From the NCBI GenBank assembly GCA_020226215.1, contig CM035225.1, forward strand, positions 10,737,868 through 10,801,867: a stretch of DNA of 64,000 nt. The letters run 5' to 3'. The notes under the pieces are model-generated. The model was not told the origin of the DNA and ran no database searches. It saw only the letters and a program-made list of their open reading frames with translations. Source of the stretch: Sindora glabra. Its lineage: Eukaryota; Streptophyta; Magnoliopsida; Fabales; Fabaceae. Of the stretch, positions 11,758 to 23,573 are shown in pieces. Both the position numbers and the translations under genes were made by a program. The stretch's first letter is position 1, and every line of letters starts with the position of its first letter.

Positions 11758-12818
11758 TTATAATTTCCTTGTTACAATTACTGGTAGCTTGTCATCCTCT
11801 TCTAAGAATGCATATTTTAAATGATCTGGGAGAGGTTTGAGCTCTAAATTTAGTGGTTGGATGATAGACAGAAGCAATTTCGTGCTGATCATTCTAGTAA
11901 GGTGAAATGCTTCTTGGTCACAGGATTCTGCTTCTGTTGCTTCTTCTTTTTCTTTTGGTTTCTCTAGTTTTTTTGCTTCTTTTGGTGTTTTTGGTACAAT
12001 ATTAGTTTCTTCACTTAAGAATGTAGAAATCTCTCTACATATGGTACATTGGTTATCATCATCACAACAGATACATCCAGAATTGTGGGAAAATTCAGCA
12101 GCAAGTATGTCTTCAAGAGCATTTGCAGCAAGTTCATCAATCACCTCAATTTGGAATACAGAATGGTCCTTAGCAGGAAATCTTATGGCTTCAAAGATAT
12201 CAAAAGACACAACTATATCTCTAACTTCCATAGAAAGAATGCCTGTATCAACATCAATTTTTGTTTTTGCTATTTTAAGGAAAGGTCTTCTTAAAATCAA
12301 AGGTGCAAGGCTATTGATAGACTCATCCTCCATTGGTAGAAAGTAGAAATCCATTGGGAAGATTAATTCCTTTACTTGAACTAGCACATCTTCAACAACT
12401 CTAGCAGGTTGTGCAGTGCTTCTATTTGTTAACTGGATAATCATTCCTGTCTGCTTCAAAGGACCAAGCTGTAAGGAGATAATATAGACATTGGCATCAC
12501 GTTTATGGAGGCTCCCAAGTCAATTAAAGCATGCTCAAATCTACTATTACCTATAACACAGGGTATGTCAAATGTCCCTAGATCCTTGCACTTCTGGGGC
12601 AAATTTGGTTGAAGAATAGCTGAAATATTCTGGCTTAAACTTACTCTTTCATTGTCAGAAAGCTTTCTCTTTCGCATGCACAACTCCTTGAGGAATTTAG
12701 CATACTTGGAAATTTGTTTGATGGCTTCTAGCAGTGGGATGTTGACTTCTACCCTCCTAAAAGTTCCTAGGATCTCTTTGTCTCTATCAATTTCTTCTTT
12801 TCTCTTAGACTGTGTCAT
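11758..12818 (-). pseudogene. pol: Athila protease remnant
   Basis: Two overlapping minus-strand frames cover one ancestral stretch. 12456-12818 (120 codons) ends in the protease active-site region with CVIGNSRFEHALIDLGASIN; DLGAS in place of DSGA is usual in Athila. 11758-12459 (233 codons) continues with VVEDVLVQVKELIFPMDFY and APLILRRPFLKIAKTKIDV, the second half of the protease. Between them a one-base shift near 12465-12480 breaks the LGPLK block. C-terminal to this is an acidic Lys/Glu-rich linker before RT. The protease cleaves the Gag-Pol polyprotein in active relatives. Confidence 0.88.
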
Positions 12819-13646
12819 TCTGTTGGGAAAAGGAAATGGTCTTGTGAATTCTGCTGGTTTCTATATTATTTTTGGTTTGTCTGAGTTCTCTGCAGAATCT
12901 TCAGGAGCTACTGGTTATGGAGTTTTTTGCTGCTGGTGTGCTGATTCTGTATTGGTGGGAACATGAACTTCCTTGCCACTTCTTAGCATGATGGCAGAGA
13001 CATTACTTCTGGGGTTGGGAATTGTCTGGGAGGGTAATTTGTTAGAACCTTGTGATTTAAGCTCGTTTATAGTGGAAGTAAGCTGTCTAATTTGTGTCTG
13101 AAGGTCTTGCATTGTTCCATCTGCCTTCTATTGGAATTGCAGGCTACTAGTGGCCATTTGCTTGACTAAATCTTTAAGAGATGGCTGAGAGGAGGATGAA
13201 GAGCAGCCTGGTTGTTGGTTCTGGAAGTTTTGTTATTGCTGGATTGGCTTAGAAGGGAGCTCTATTCTGATATGGTGCTGGCGCTGGCCTGGTTTACTGT
13301 GTTGGTGCATTGCTAAATCTGAAATTGGGATGGTCTTTCCAGCCAGGATTATAGAAGTTAGAGTAGGGATCATATTTTGGTTGTTGCTGTTGCTGTTGGT
13401 ATTGATTTTGTTGTGGCTACTGCTGGTAAAGTGGTTTCCTAAGGAAAATTGCTACAGCATATGCTTAGCATTGGCCATCATCTTCTTGTAAGGTAGGACA
13501 TGCATCCATAGGTTGGCTTGAGCAAGAACAAATGCCACAAATTCTGGTAGGTGGAGGGGTCTGCAATTGCTCTGCAATTGCTGTTGTTGCACCATAGCCA
13601 ATTGTCTTACTAAGGAAGTTAATTCATCAATCCTATGCTCTATTCT
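12819..13646 (-). pseudogene. gag: Athila gag C-terminus: zinc knuckle and linker remnant
   Basis: Continuation of gag on the minus strand, broken by stops and at least one frame shift. A decayed zinc knuckle, CGICSCSSQPMDAC, lies at about 13499-13540; spacing fits CX2CX4HX4C but the His is Gln. It is followed by a Gln-rich stretch (13200-13450, CAA/CAG and CTG runs) and the linker NVSAIMLRSGKEV (12915-13112), a block usual between Gag and protease in Athila. The zinc knuckle binds the packaged RNA in active relatives. The Gln-rich part is low complexity and probably replication-slippage prone. Confidence 0.8.
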
Positions 13647-14465
13647 CTACTGGTCTGCATAGGGTGGAAGGCTTATTTTATTAACATTTCTGGTTGCAGC
13701 AGCCATGTTCTTTGTCCCAAATTGTTGAGAATTTGCTGCCATGTTTGTAATCAAATCTCTTGCAACCATAGAAGTCTTGTCCACTAAAGCTCTACCACTT
13801 ACAGCATTAACCATGCTTCTATCCATTGGAAGAAGGCCTTCAAAAAAATATTGGATCAATAGTTGCTCACTCATTTGATGGTGAGGACAGCTTGCACATA
13901 ACTTCTTGAATCTTTCCCAGTACTTATGCAGTGTCTCTCTATTCATTTGCTTGATGCCACATATCTCTTTCCTAATTGCAGCTGCTCTGGATGCAGAGAA
14001 GAACTTTTCAAGGAACTGCTGCTTCATATCATTCCAGCAGGTCACAGATCTAGGTTGCAGGTAGTATAACCAATCTTTGGTAGCATCAGCAAAGGAGAAT
14101 GGGAAGGCTTTTAACTTGATGTGATCCTCAGATATATCTTGTGGCTTCATAGTTGAGCATATTACATGGAACTCCTTGAAATGTTTATGTGGATCCTCAC
14201 TTGCAAAACCATGAAATCTTGGAAGCAAGTGTATCAGTCTAAATTCAAGCTCAAAGTTAGCATCTAAGGTAGGATATTGGATTCCTAAAGGTTGGTATGT
14301 AACATCAGAGGCAGCTAATTCCTTTAGGGTCCTATTGTTTGCCATGTTTTTTGGATGAGAAGAGGGGTTATCACTATCTATATTTTTGTTCCTACGAAGT
14401 GAATGAAATGTTCTATCAATCTTAGAATCAAAATCAACCAATTCAGTAGGATTTCTTCTTGTCAT
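13647..14465 (-). pseudogene. gag: Athila gag, N-terminal and capsid part (272 codons open)
   Basis: Longest open frame in the window. I place the start at the second Met (14465), because MTRRNPTELVDFDSKIDRTF matches the usual Athila Gag N-terminus; the frame is open 14 codons further up to 14507. Capsid-type motifs follow: LLPRFHGFASEDPHKHFKEF at about residues 80-100, CSTMKPQDISEDHIKLKAFP, DWLYYLQP, and the helical LHKYWERFKKLCASCPHH block near residue 180. It ends at TAG (13647) just before RIEHRIDELTSLVRQ, which continues the same frame, so the true Gag extended further and this is a truncation by a stop. Gag forms the cytoplasmic particle. Confidence 0.9.
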
Positions 14466-15784
14466 GCACAATAAATAAATAGGAAAAATAGTGGTAGCAC
14501 TAAACAAAAACGTTAAAACACTAAAATACTAAATGCATGCACATATGTAAAAACTGACTATAGAAACTTTAATTAAGCTATTTAAAAAAAATTTTAATTT
14601 TCAAACCACCTTTATTTAACTAATTTGACCCTAAAGAACCCAAAAATGCAATTAAAAATATTTAAAAATAAAAAAAAATAGAAAACAATGGAATTTAGCC
14701 AAAAAAGGGGGTACCTCATTAAGTTATTGCTTATGACTATTGTTCCTAGGGGTGGGTTTTACCTTGACACCAAGTTTCAAGTAATTCTAACATTTCAATT
14801 TTTCTTCGAAAAAATTTTAGGGGCGGCTAGGTGACTGACCAAAAGGGCTCAAATGATGCAACTAGGGCCTGGCGTCCAACCTATAAGGTGTGGAAGGATG
14901 GGGCAAAAAGGGCATTTGTAAAAAAAATGCAATAATCTATGAGCTATAGTTCAAATGATAATGAAAAATGCAAGTTAGAATGACCAAATGGTAATGAAAT
15001 TTTGCCAAATTTGGTATGGAACTCCTATTCTACTATATCTAGTACTGTGTAAAATTTCAGATGAATCTAAAATGGAATGATCTAAAATCATGCAAGATGA
15101 AACTAAGAGGTAGTGAAATAGGGGATCAGTAGCTCAAGTGATGATGTGTGCTACTTAAAATGCATTAAAATGCAATGACATGTTAAGGTAGATGCATGAC
15201 ATGTTTGAATATGATGTATATGTGATGTTAGAGAGGGATGAAAGGTTAGAATGCAGAGCTATGTGAGTTATGAACTACAATGCAAAATTAGGTAAAACTG
15301 CTTCAGTCCGTACAATTTGAACTACATCTAGATGTAATGCGATTGATTATGACATGTAGATCTAAATGTAGAATGAAGTTTAATATGCTGGATGAGGATG
15401 GAATGCAATGGCAGAATGATCAAGATAGGAAAAATGCAGAAGGAACTAAGAAAGCACAAATATAACCAAATGAACAGTACAACTAAGGAACCAGAAAATG
15501 ACAGAAAATGAAAACAAGGAAAAGTAATTTGTGAATTCACAAAATATGATGTAAATAAGTGAAGTGAAATGGTAGAATGTGATGATATAATGCGAGATGA
15601 AAAGTTAACAAAAACATATTAAAATTAATTGAAAAGGCAAAACACAGAATATGCTGTAATAGGATGCACTAACAGTGGACAAGAATGTAGAAAGAGATGT
15701 AACAAGAATAATTGTACTATGCAGGGAGTCTAATAGGATATAAAACACAATTAGTAAACAATAGAATAGAGTATATTAAAAAGA
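14466..15784 (-). other. Athila 5' untranslated leader
   Basis: About 1.3 kb between the primer site and the gag start on the minus strand, without credible coding sequence. Long leaders are usual in Athila. A poly-A-rich piece lies near 14580-14700. The short minus-strand frame at 15328-15540 begins MNSQITFP and shows no family resemblance. Confidence 0.6.
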
Positions 15785-15804
15785 GATCCCCGACAACGAT
15801 GCCA
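15785..15804 (-). other. Athila primer binding site (tRNA-Asp type)
   Basis: The minus strand reads TGGCATCGTTGTCGGGGATC, five bases from the end of the 5' LTR. It is the usual Athila site complementary to the 3' end of tRNA-Asp with C-to-T changes at CG positions. Confidence 0.85.
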
Positions 15805-16837
15805 AAATTTGATTGCGGCTGTCGAATCGGTCAAATTAAATTTTCTGATTCCTAAAAATATTTGCAGCAAAAATAGTGGGAATCAGGTCAAACCTCTGAA
15901 GATCCCTTTCAATAAGTCTTTATGATTATTTACAAATTATGTTATCAAACATAGAATACTACCTAAACAGAATGCAATTTATCAATAAACAAAATGCTAT
16001 CTACTTATGCAATTTATCAAACACAAAACGTGCAGACTAAAGACTATAATGAAATAGAATTAAAAAAATAATGTTGTATGTTGTGTGTAATTAGAAACTA
16101 TGCAGAACAAGATGTATAATTAGGGGGGTTAGTTGCATGAATTAAATGATTAATTAACATGAAATTAAATTTTAAAAAAGAAGTAAAATAGAGGGAAATC
16201 AATGAAATCAAATAGCTAATTCAAGGTTTCTTTAAAGAATTAATCACAGATAATTCTAAATTGAAGTTTGCAATTGATTATTTAGCTTTGAATTATCCGG
16301 AATCCCTGCAACAATTCATGAATTCTACGCAAGGTAATCGCCTAGGATTTGATTGATTAAGATTAGCTAAATTAGACAATCGCCATAACCTCTAAGTTAG
16401 ATGAAAACCAGTTTAAAAATAGAGTTCAACCAAATTAAATGAATTAATTTAGAATCCTAAATTAATCATTCATCCCCTTTTCTCTCATGAAAAATTCTAA
16501 TTAATTAACCAAAATTCACTATCAATTCAGATTAAAAACATAACTTACAGAATTGAACAAAGATTATATCAAATCAATATCCAAGTCAATAGATCATGCA
16601 AATCAGAAAAGATAGATGAGGAAAAAAGAAAATCAATTACAGTTACCACCATACAAACCAAGATCTCATAATTCCAGGGAAGAAGAACCTCAAATTTTCT
16701 TGAATCAACTCAGAGAATTAGCCTTCCATTAGAGAAAAAACTTAAGAACAATAGAAATTAGGAAATTGCCTAGTTCTCTCTCCCCCTCACGTTCTAATTC
16801 TGTAACCTCTTTGTTTACAACGATAGAGGCTTAATTA

Positions 16838-19717
16838 TGTCACGACCCGATGTACTTTAGTCGTGACTGGCGTAAAGATATCCAATCAGCATTCCACACT
16901 GATAAGATATCCTTACTAGCCTCCAAAGACAACACAATATCACATATATTTATAAAAATAATATTAGGGCGTACTGAAAGAAAGTAGGTGATAAAGAGTT
17001 AAAATACCAAAATAATATACATATAACAGCACAAAAATATTTACAAAGATAAGTCCATTATAACTTTAAATACTTTAAACCTAGTCATCTGACTCACTAA
17101 CCTGATTAGGGCCTTCCTCCTCTGGATCAGATTCTGGAGGAGAATTGGAACTAGGTGTTATGGGCCCTAATGGTGTCACATTGCTCTCGGAATTGTCATT
17201 CGGGGTGACCAGAACTAGTGGGAAGAAAATCTCAAGGACATTTGGCTCCCTGTCCATGGGCCAATAGTCCATATGATACAAAATATTTATTTCATTAGGA
17301 GTGACCCGGATCTCTATATGCAACTCTATTCCATATGTTCCAAGGGGTGTTGTGGCATATCCTCTGTAAGTATTACTGCGCGTCCATGGATCCATGGTCT
17401 TTACCTGAAAAGATAGTTTAAAGAAAATACAGAATGAGTATAAATATACTCAGTGAGTAATACCCTATTATTGCCCTTTTTCAGTTTTCCCATTTAAGAT
17501 TGCTTTTCTAATTAAAAGCCCAAATTTAGATATTACGTTGTTTGAGGAATGACATTAGTTAGTATATAATGTCACTTTATATCTTCAGTCCAACCTTATC
17601 CCTTGCCACCCTAGGCCCGAGGCCACCAACCTTTTCCCTCCACTACTTACCCTTCCTCTCCTTTTATGCGAAGGATGTTTTCTCCCTCCCACATTTTGTA
17701 AGTAGAATAAACAATTGTGGGACGCTACATGCATCAACCACAATTTTCCTCGAGGAATGTGTCAAAATACCAACTATGCCATAAGTGTTTTATGCTTCAT
17801 TTATCCTTCTATACTCATTCTCATATCAAACCCTAAAGGATATTCATGTATGCAAATCAAATAATTCATATGTCATATACACAAATTAAACAATTCATGT
17901 CACACAAAATATTTTGTATGTAGACCCTATCTAGGCAGCATAAGGGCAGGAATTATTTGAAGAAATAAATAAAATTTTATATTTCTAAAATTTTAACTCA
18001 TAATACATTACAATCAGAGTGATTCATACAAATTTTTCCAGAATTTTTCTCAACCATTTGATACTCCTAAAAATTTCGTGAACAAGACTGGGCATATTCA
18101 GGTTTTGTCATGAACAGCTCCTTTTCACCATTTTATTGGGTGACCAATTCATCTCCGATTGCTCTGAAAATTTTACATAATATTAATAACACCTTAATTG
18201 GTTTCCCTAAATTTTTTTCACGATTTTTCATGATCATTTTAGGCCCCAATAAATTCGAAAACAGAAGCCAACGTGAAAGGGCCCTGTTTCTGGACAGCAC
18301 TGATGACCTGATTTAGGAAATTCTTCTAAAATACTTAAAAGTTTTTAAAAATCCTCAAAATTTCCAGAATTCAATATCACATCATAAGAGACCTTAATAT
18401 ATCAAAAATAAAATTTTTTGATGATAAATCACCTAGGTTCCACGTGACTATTCACCAACTAGAATTTCAACAGCATTTTTCACCCTTCTTGATACCATTT
18501 CCAACATAATATTAACAATTTCTTTGCAACAGCCAAAACCACTTCCATTCTCATTATTCATGATCCAAATACTCACTTCCAAAAACATCATCACATGTTC
18601 AAATCATGTTGAACTAATTATCACAGCAACTAACATAAATCATGTCCAAGGAATCATTTTCATTATGACCATCCAGCATTAGAAATTCATAAAATGTATA
18701 ACAAGCTATTACTCATCTTAAATCCTTACTTCTTTCTTCCTCCTTTCAAATCTGAATTCTAAGGGAGAGGGAGATGAATTCAAGAAAATAAAAATCAGAT
18801 TTTAGAGTTAAGAGGAAGAAGAATTTCACGAGTTTAGGGGTATTGAAATCTACCTATTTAACTTGCCCATTTCCCTTGAATCTACTTTGTCTACTTTCCT
18901 TGTTTCTTCTCCTATATGGTCACGTTTTTTGCTGGAGAGGAGCAGCAATTTTGCTGCTGCTAAGTCTCTTTTGTTTTATATCAAATTGCTTAAAGAAATT
19001 TCTAAAAAAATCCTACAATTTTCATTAATTTCAACATTAAATTTGCCTTGGATTTTGGGAGGATTTTGGGGACACTTGGTGAGCTGCATAGCACGTCCAA
19101 GTAGCTGAGTTTCAGACTAGCAAATCATGTTTTAGCCAATAAAAATGAGACACAAATTAAAAGTTTTCAAATATTACACTTTTGCCCCAAATTTTGTCAT
19201 TTTCTTTCATTTTGGTCCTTAGCTTCCTTTGAAAGTTTGGGCTGGTGTTGGATCACGAATTTGGGCCTTAATTTTTCACATTTGGGTCTGAAAATAACTT
19301 GGGCCAACCCAACCTATACAACAAAAAAATAAAAAGGTCAAAAAGATAAAAGGATTTATTACAATTTGGCCTCGAATTACTTAATTTCTTTAAATTTTTA
19401 CTCTTAGGCTTCTAAATATCTTAAAAATTTTATTTTTACTTACCATAACCATTTTTTAACTTTGAAAATTATTTTTGATCATCCTTTAATTTTTTGAATT
19501 AATTTACTATAATTTCGACTCATTTTCTCACTTTTTCGCTTTACCGGGTACAGCAATTTAATAAATTTCTAAGTGAAATTTTCAAAAATATATTCTTAGG
19601 TTTCTAAGTAAATTTCACTCATTACAATCTCAATAAAAATTTCTTTTTTAATTATGATTATTTTAATTATTATCATTATATTTTTTTTTACTATTATACT
19701 AATTTAGGGTTATTACA
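16838..19717 (-). repeat. Solo LTR E1 (gypsy-type, 2880 bp)
   Basis: Bounded by the duplication AATTA (16833-16837 and 19718-19722) and TG...CA ends: TGTCACGACCC on the plus strand, TGTAATAACCC on the minus. The empty site is present in the other Athila LTR near 5070-5090. Ends of this kind (TGTAAT.xCCC) are typical of chromovirus LTRs reading on the minus strand; E2 (33929-36409) and F (47200-47965) have the same start. The T/A-rich upstream part (19320-19717) would be the LTR start, and the 17081-17395 frame lies near its 3' end. No internal region, hence a solo LTR. Confidence 0.92.
17081..17395 (-). CDS. 104-codon frame inside solo LTR E1, function unknown
   Basis: An open frame from ATG at 17395 to TGA at 17081, in the sense direction of the LTR. 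The start context is AGACCATGG, preceded by a pyrimidine-rich TTTTCAGG that could be a splice acceptor. The peptide starts MDPWTRSNTYRGYATTPLG, has a middle part with MDYWPMDREPN, and an acidic, Pro/Ser-rich tail (SSNSPPESDPEEEG). No signal peptide, membrane segment or known retroelement domain is visible. Base composition is richer in G+C than the surroundings. I do not recognise the family. It may be a chance frame, or a short conserved frame in the LTR or leader of this gypsy family. Confidence 0.35.
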   Translation of the reverse strand: MDPWTRSNTYRGYATTPLGTYGIELHIEIRVTPNEINILYHMDYWPMDREPNVLEIFFPLVLVTPNDNSESNVTPLGPITPSSNSPPESDPEEEGPNQVSESDD

Positions 19718-20774
19718 AATTAGGACTGGACCTAAACTACAAACTTGTATCCTAATATATTAGGAAACTACCCACAAAATTTCAGGCCAATCAAACATTC
19801 CTAACTCAAGTTATAGCCAAAGTACTGAAAGTGGTTCAATCCAGTTCGAGATGAAATAATGAGCCACAATCCATCTTCCTTGGCCTTCAACACGACTCAA
19901 TTTCTTCAAAAGGGCTTCAGGAAGGTTTAAATATAGATTTCATGGAGTAATTGGACTTGGCCTTGCATCAATTAAGCCCTTGGAGCTCAAGATATGAATT
20001 AATCATTGCAACTGGGTCGGGTCTGGGCTTGGACAGCGACTATGCTTCGGATTTGAGCAAATATTTGACCTCCAAGATGGCAGAACTGGATTTTATGATC
20101 AACATAAAAATTGTAGCTATTTTTCTTATATTTCCAAAGGTGTATAGATTGTCCAAATCTGACATCCGACGCTCAAGTTATGACTAAAATACTGAAATAG
20201 TATCAAAAATCCAGCATTAGGCCTGAAATTCAATTAAGCCCAAATTAATGTAATTAGTCTCAAATTAATGAAAAATATATGCAATTAAGTATCATCACCA
20301 CCTAAGGGACCTAAATATAAGGAAAAATATTAATATAATACTATTCACATCATTATCATATCCTTGAATTAATTGCATTTTGTATATTGATTTCTTTTTG
20401 TTTAATTACTATTTTACTTCTATTTTATACTTGTTTATTTCATTGTTATCATTTTAATTTCATGTAACCAACCCCTCCCCCCCAATTCTACATTCTATTA
20501 TTAAATAATCTTTTATATAGCAAATAGCATATTAGTTCTGTTTTTGCACAACATTCTATTTTATTGTGTTTGCATCTTGTTTTCATTAGTTTCCTTCATT
20601 TTCATTGCATCAATAAGTCAATAATTATGTAGATATTGTTAGGAATTTATTTAGGAAGGGTAAAACTAAAGGATCACTAGAGGTACAACTTGGGTGTACC
20701 ATTTTCTGCATTATTATTGTAGCAACTAGCATTTTTAACTAATTTTGATGCATTGTAACGTGTACATCACTTGG

Positions 20775-21963
20775 TCAATAGCATAGAGATCCTGAAAAAA
20801 TCCTTGACAAATTTCTAATACTAACCTACCAACCTGAAGAAACTTTATATTTTGGTGATTGATAATGGTCTTAGTTAATTTTTCATAGCTCTACTTTTTA
20901 GGGGGGATCTACTTGAACTCCTTTTTGTGAGAGCATGTATTAAAAAAATTGACACAAGTTATTTAAAACTTACATTTAGAGAAATTCACAAACAAATGAT
21001 GGTTCCTTAAATTTGTAAAATTATAATGAATTGTTGAACATATTCCCCCTAACTTTTTAAGTCACCTGGATATCATCTATAAAAATAATAATGAATTTAT
21101 TTACGTAAGGCTTGAATACGGGATTTATTAGATCCATGCAAGTAGCTAGTGCATCGGCAAACCTAAAGGATATTACTAAAAACTCAAAATGGCTATATCA
21201 AGTCCTAAAGGTGATTTTAAGGATATCATCTCCATAAATTTTTAGTTAGTGGTAACTTGATCTATCTTGAAAAAATATTTTACTCCTTGGAGCTAATTAA
21301 AAAGGTCATCAATGCGAGAAAGGGGATATCTATTTTTAATGATGACTTTATTAAGCTGACAATAATTAATACATAAATGCAGTGATCTATTCTTTTTCTT
21401 CACAAAAATAATCAAAGCTCCCTAAGGTAAAGAGCTTGTACGAATAAAACCTTTATCTCTCAAATCTTGCAATTACTTTTTCTAATTCTTATTATTTTGC
21501 TAGGCCATCTAGTATGGGGGTATAATTATGGGATTAATTTTGGGCAAGAAATTAATATGTAATTAAATTTCATGATTAGATGGCAATTTAGGCAATTCTT
21601 CCAGAAACACATTAAGGAATTCCCTCACCATGGGGACGTTGCTGAGGTCAAGAATGGATTATTTTAAATCTTGTACTAGTGCCAAATATGTGCCACCTCC
21701 TTTCTTGATAAGTTTCTAATCTTTAATGCTAAAAATAATGCTAATGAGGACTAGCAACTTTTCATTTTGAAACTTAATAGGTAGATAGCCCTATATAGAA
21801 GAAATGAAATTTTGTTAAAAGAATTTATATAAATATAACTTTTGGATAACCAATCCATCCTTAAGATTTTATCATAATCATTTATATCAAGTAGAATTAA
21901 ATCTACCAGCATCATATGATCATTAATCTTTATGAGGCAAGCTTTATGGGTAGTGATAGGTAG
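20775..21963 (-). pseudogene. pol: G1 reverse transcriptase and protease C-terminal half
   Basis: On the minus strand, 21751-21963 holds the protease end: LIKINDHMMLVDLILLDINDYDKILRMDWLSKS, written here only as the LILLDINDYDKILRMDWL core. RT follows, badly broken: a fingers region near 21400-21560, the catalytic box FIIIFIDDI at about 21063-21090 with both Asp codons kept, SQKGVQVDP near 20930 and the connection block RPLSITKI..FFRLVG at 20800-20880. The frame then runs over the CTTGG duplication into KVKFEWSN at 2799. Many stops; no product expected. Confidence 0.82.
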
Positions 21964-23568
21964 TGTCATTATGCACCAAAATTAGTTAAAAACTAGTTTA
22001 CTAGAAAATAATGCAATATAGTAGAGCAATCAGGTCACATACCTTTAGTGATCCATTGATATTATTTTTTACTATAAATTATTAGCAATGTCTAACCAAT
22101 TATCTAATTTATTATACAATAAAAATATGAGAAGCTAATATAACAAATGCAAAATAGAACCAATAACAAAAACTAGACAAAATGTAGAATGTAAGAATAG
22201 AATGCAGTATACAATAACATATAATATGTAGAATAGAATTAGAATTAGGTGGGTTTGTGAATTTAAATTGAACTAAAGGTATTAAACAAAATAGAAATGC
22301 AAAGCAAGTAGAAAGCAAGAAAACCAATGTAGTAAAATAGTTAATTTAAGAAATTGAGAGTTCTAATTTAAATTAATCATAGATTACTTAAGGTTTGACT
22401 TTTCTAATTAATTCTTTAACCTTGGATTATCTAAAATCTCTGCAATAATCTATGAATCCTAAGCTAGATTATCATCTAAGATTTGATCAATTTAGATTAG
22501 ATTAGTTGATTAAGCAACCCTATAATCTCTATACTAGATCGAAATTGATTTAAAAATAAAATTCAGTTGAATTAAGAATTAAATTGGAAACCTCTAAATT
22601 AATCCCTAAACCCTTTACCTCTATGTATAAAATTATGATTTGCCAATCATAATTTAATATCAAAATAGCAAAGAAATAAGAAATCATAAAGATGAATATC
22701 AATACTAAATTAACATCCAACACATGTAATTTCAAGAAATTAGCACATAGAATTAAGGAAAGAGAAAAATTAATAAAGAAAATTAACATTACAATTTATA
22801 ATCTCATAATCTAATAGAGAAGAGTCCCAAACTCCTTGAATCAATTATAGCTTTAAGCTTTCATTGATGAAGAACTAAAGAAAGATAAGAAGAAGAAAAG
22901 TTATGTTGCTAAATACTATGTAAAATCTGCATAGTCTAATAAGTTCTCCCTATTTATTTAACCTAATTAAGTTAAAACCCTACTGAAATTGGATTGCATG
23001 TCTCTTAGAATTATAATAATAAGGCCTTCTTAATTTTGAGAAGCCCAAACCTATTTTTAATAAAACAATTAAATCTAATAGTTGTATTAGTGAATTCTCA
23101 CAAGTATAATTTCCAACTTGCTTAAGACTATTAAAACAAAGTAATTTGGGTAATCCATGAAATCAAATTATAGGCCTATGTGTTATGAAAATTTAAGCAC
23201 TGGATTTAGGTTAATCAAAGTTTTATAACTCCAGATATGGCCCAAATACAAAAATGGACGTAATTAGGACAAAGACACGACTTCAGCTTTTCAGCTAGAT
23301 ATGAACTCTAAAATGTTTGAACTAAGCTTAGACTAAACATGAAATTTATAGTTCTCTCTTTAAACTTTCTAACAATATAAAGATTGCCTTAATCCAACAT
23401 TCAAAGTTCAAGATATAACTGAAAAATAGAAACAACATTAAAACCTGGCATTAATCGAATAAATTCAAAATATTGTAAAATCAACCTAAAATTATAAAAT
23501 TAAGCATATGTAACCTAATAAGAGACATAAAATAGGAAAAAATAAAATAATAAATATTTTTCTCATTA
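21964..23568 (-). repeat. Solo LTR B- (Athila-like family B, 1605 bp)
   Basis: Flanked by the duplication GGTAG (21959-21963 and 23569-23573). On the minus strand it starts TAATGAGAAAAAT (mutated TG) and ends ...GCATAATGACA. It matches B+ (2805-4037 plus 20358-20769) over its length in the opposite orientation. It separates the two halves of the G1 protease. The short minus frames at 22112-22327 and 22550-22789 are AT-rich chance frames. Confidence 0.88.
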
Positions 23569-23573
23569 GGTAG

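Larger units (their letters stand above)
4038..20352 (-). mobile_element. Athila-type Ty3/gypsy retrotransposon, complete but dead
   Basis: Two LTRs of about 1.65 kb (4038-5689 and 15810-20352 less its insertion) flank gag, protease, RT, RNase H and integrase on the minus strand. The primer site matches the 3' end of tRNA-Asp, and the gag, the DLGASIN protease motif and the RT are of the Athila lineage. Length without the two solo LTR insertions D1 and E1 is about 11.98 kb, normal for Athila. The flanking duplication is TTATT (4033-4037) and TTATC (20353-20357), one mismatch. It sits in solo LTR B+. No env-like frame is visible between integrase and the 3' LTR. Gag and parts of pol keep long open stretches, so this is one of the younger residents of the window, but stops and shifts make it non-autonomous. 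Confidence 0.93.
15810..20352 (-). repeat. Athila 5' LTR, split by solo LTR E1
   Basis: Two pieces (15810-16837 and 19723-20352) total 1658 bp and match the 3' LTR at 4038-5689 closely; I estimate well over 90 percent identity by eye. On the minus strand it runs from TGATGTG at 20352 to ...CGCAATCA at 15810. Differences between the LTRs include the length of the G run (11 G at 4350 against 6 here) and a short insertion near 20250 (AATTAGTCTCAAATTAATG). The short plus frame at 19951-20187 corresponds to LTR sequence. Confidence 0.92.
2805..20769 (+). repeat. Solo LTR B+ (Athila-like family B), split by the Athila element
   Basis: Two pieces, 2805-4037 and 20358-20769, together 1645 bp, are bounded by the same 5-bp duplication CTTGG (2800-2804 and 20770-20774). 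The LTR reads on the plus strand. Its start is TAATAAGAAAAAT, probably a mutated TG start, and its end is ...TACATCA. The same family is present in reverse at 21964-23568 (B-): blocks such as the stretch around 3050-3230 match the reverse complement of 23220-23400 closely. The G1 reading frame is continuous across the duplication, so this is a clean insertion with no internal region left, i.e. a solo LTR. The Athila element at 4038-20352 lies inside it. Confidence 0.85.

Noticed and set aside
12041..12346. Plus-strand frames of 81-104 codons at 12041-12346 and 12652-12966
   Set aside because: Shadows of the Athila protease and gag linker on the other strand; no similarity of their own.
17569..17784. 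Plus-strand 71-codon frame with Pro/Ser-rich start
   Set aside because: Antisense to the leader part of solo LTR E1; no motif.
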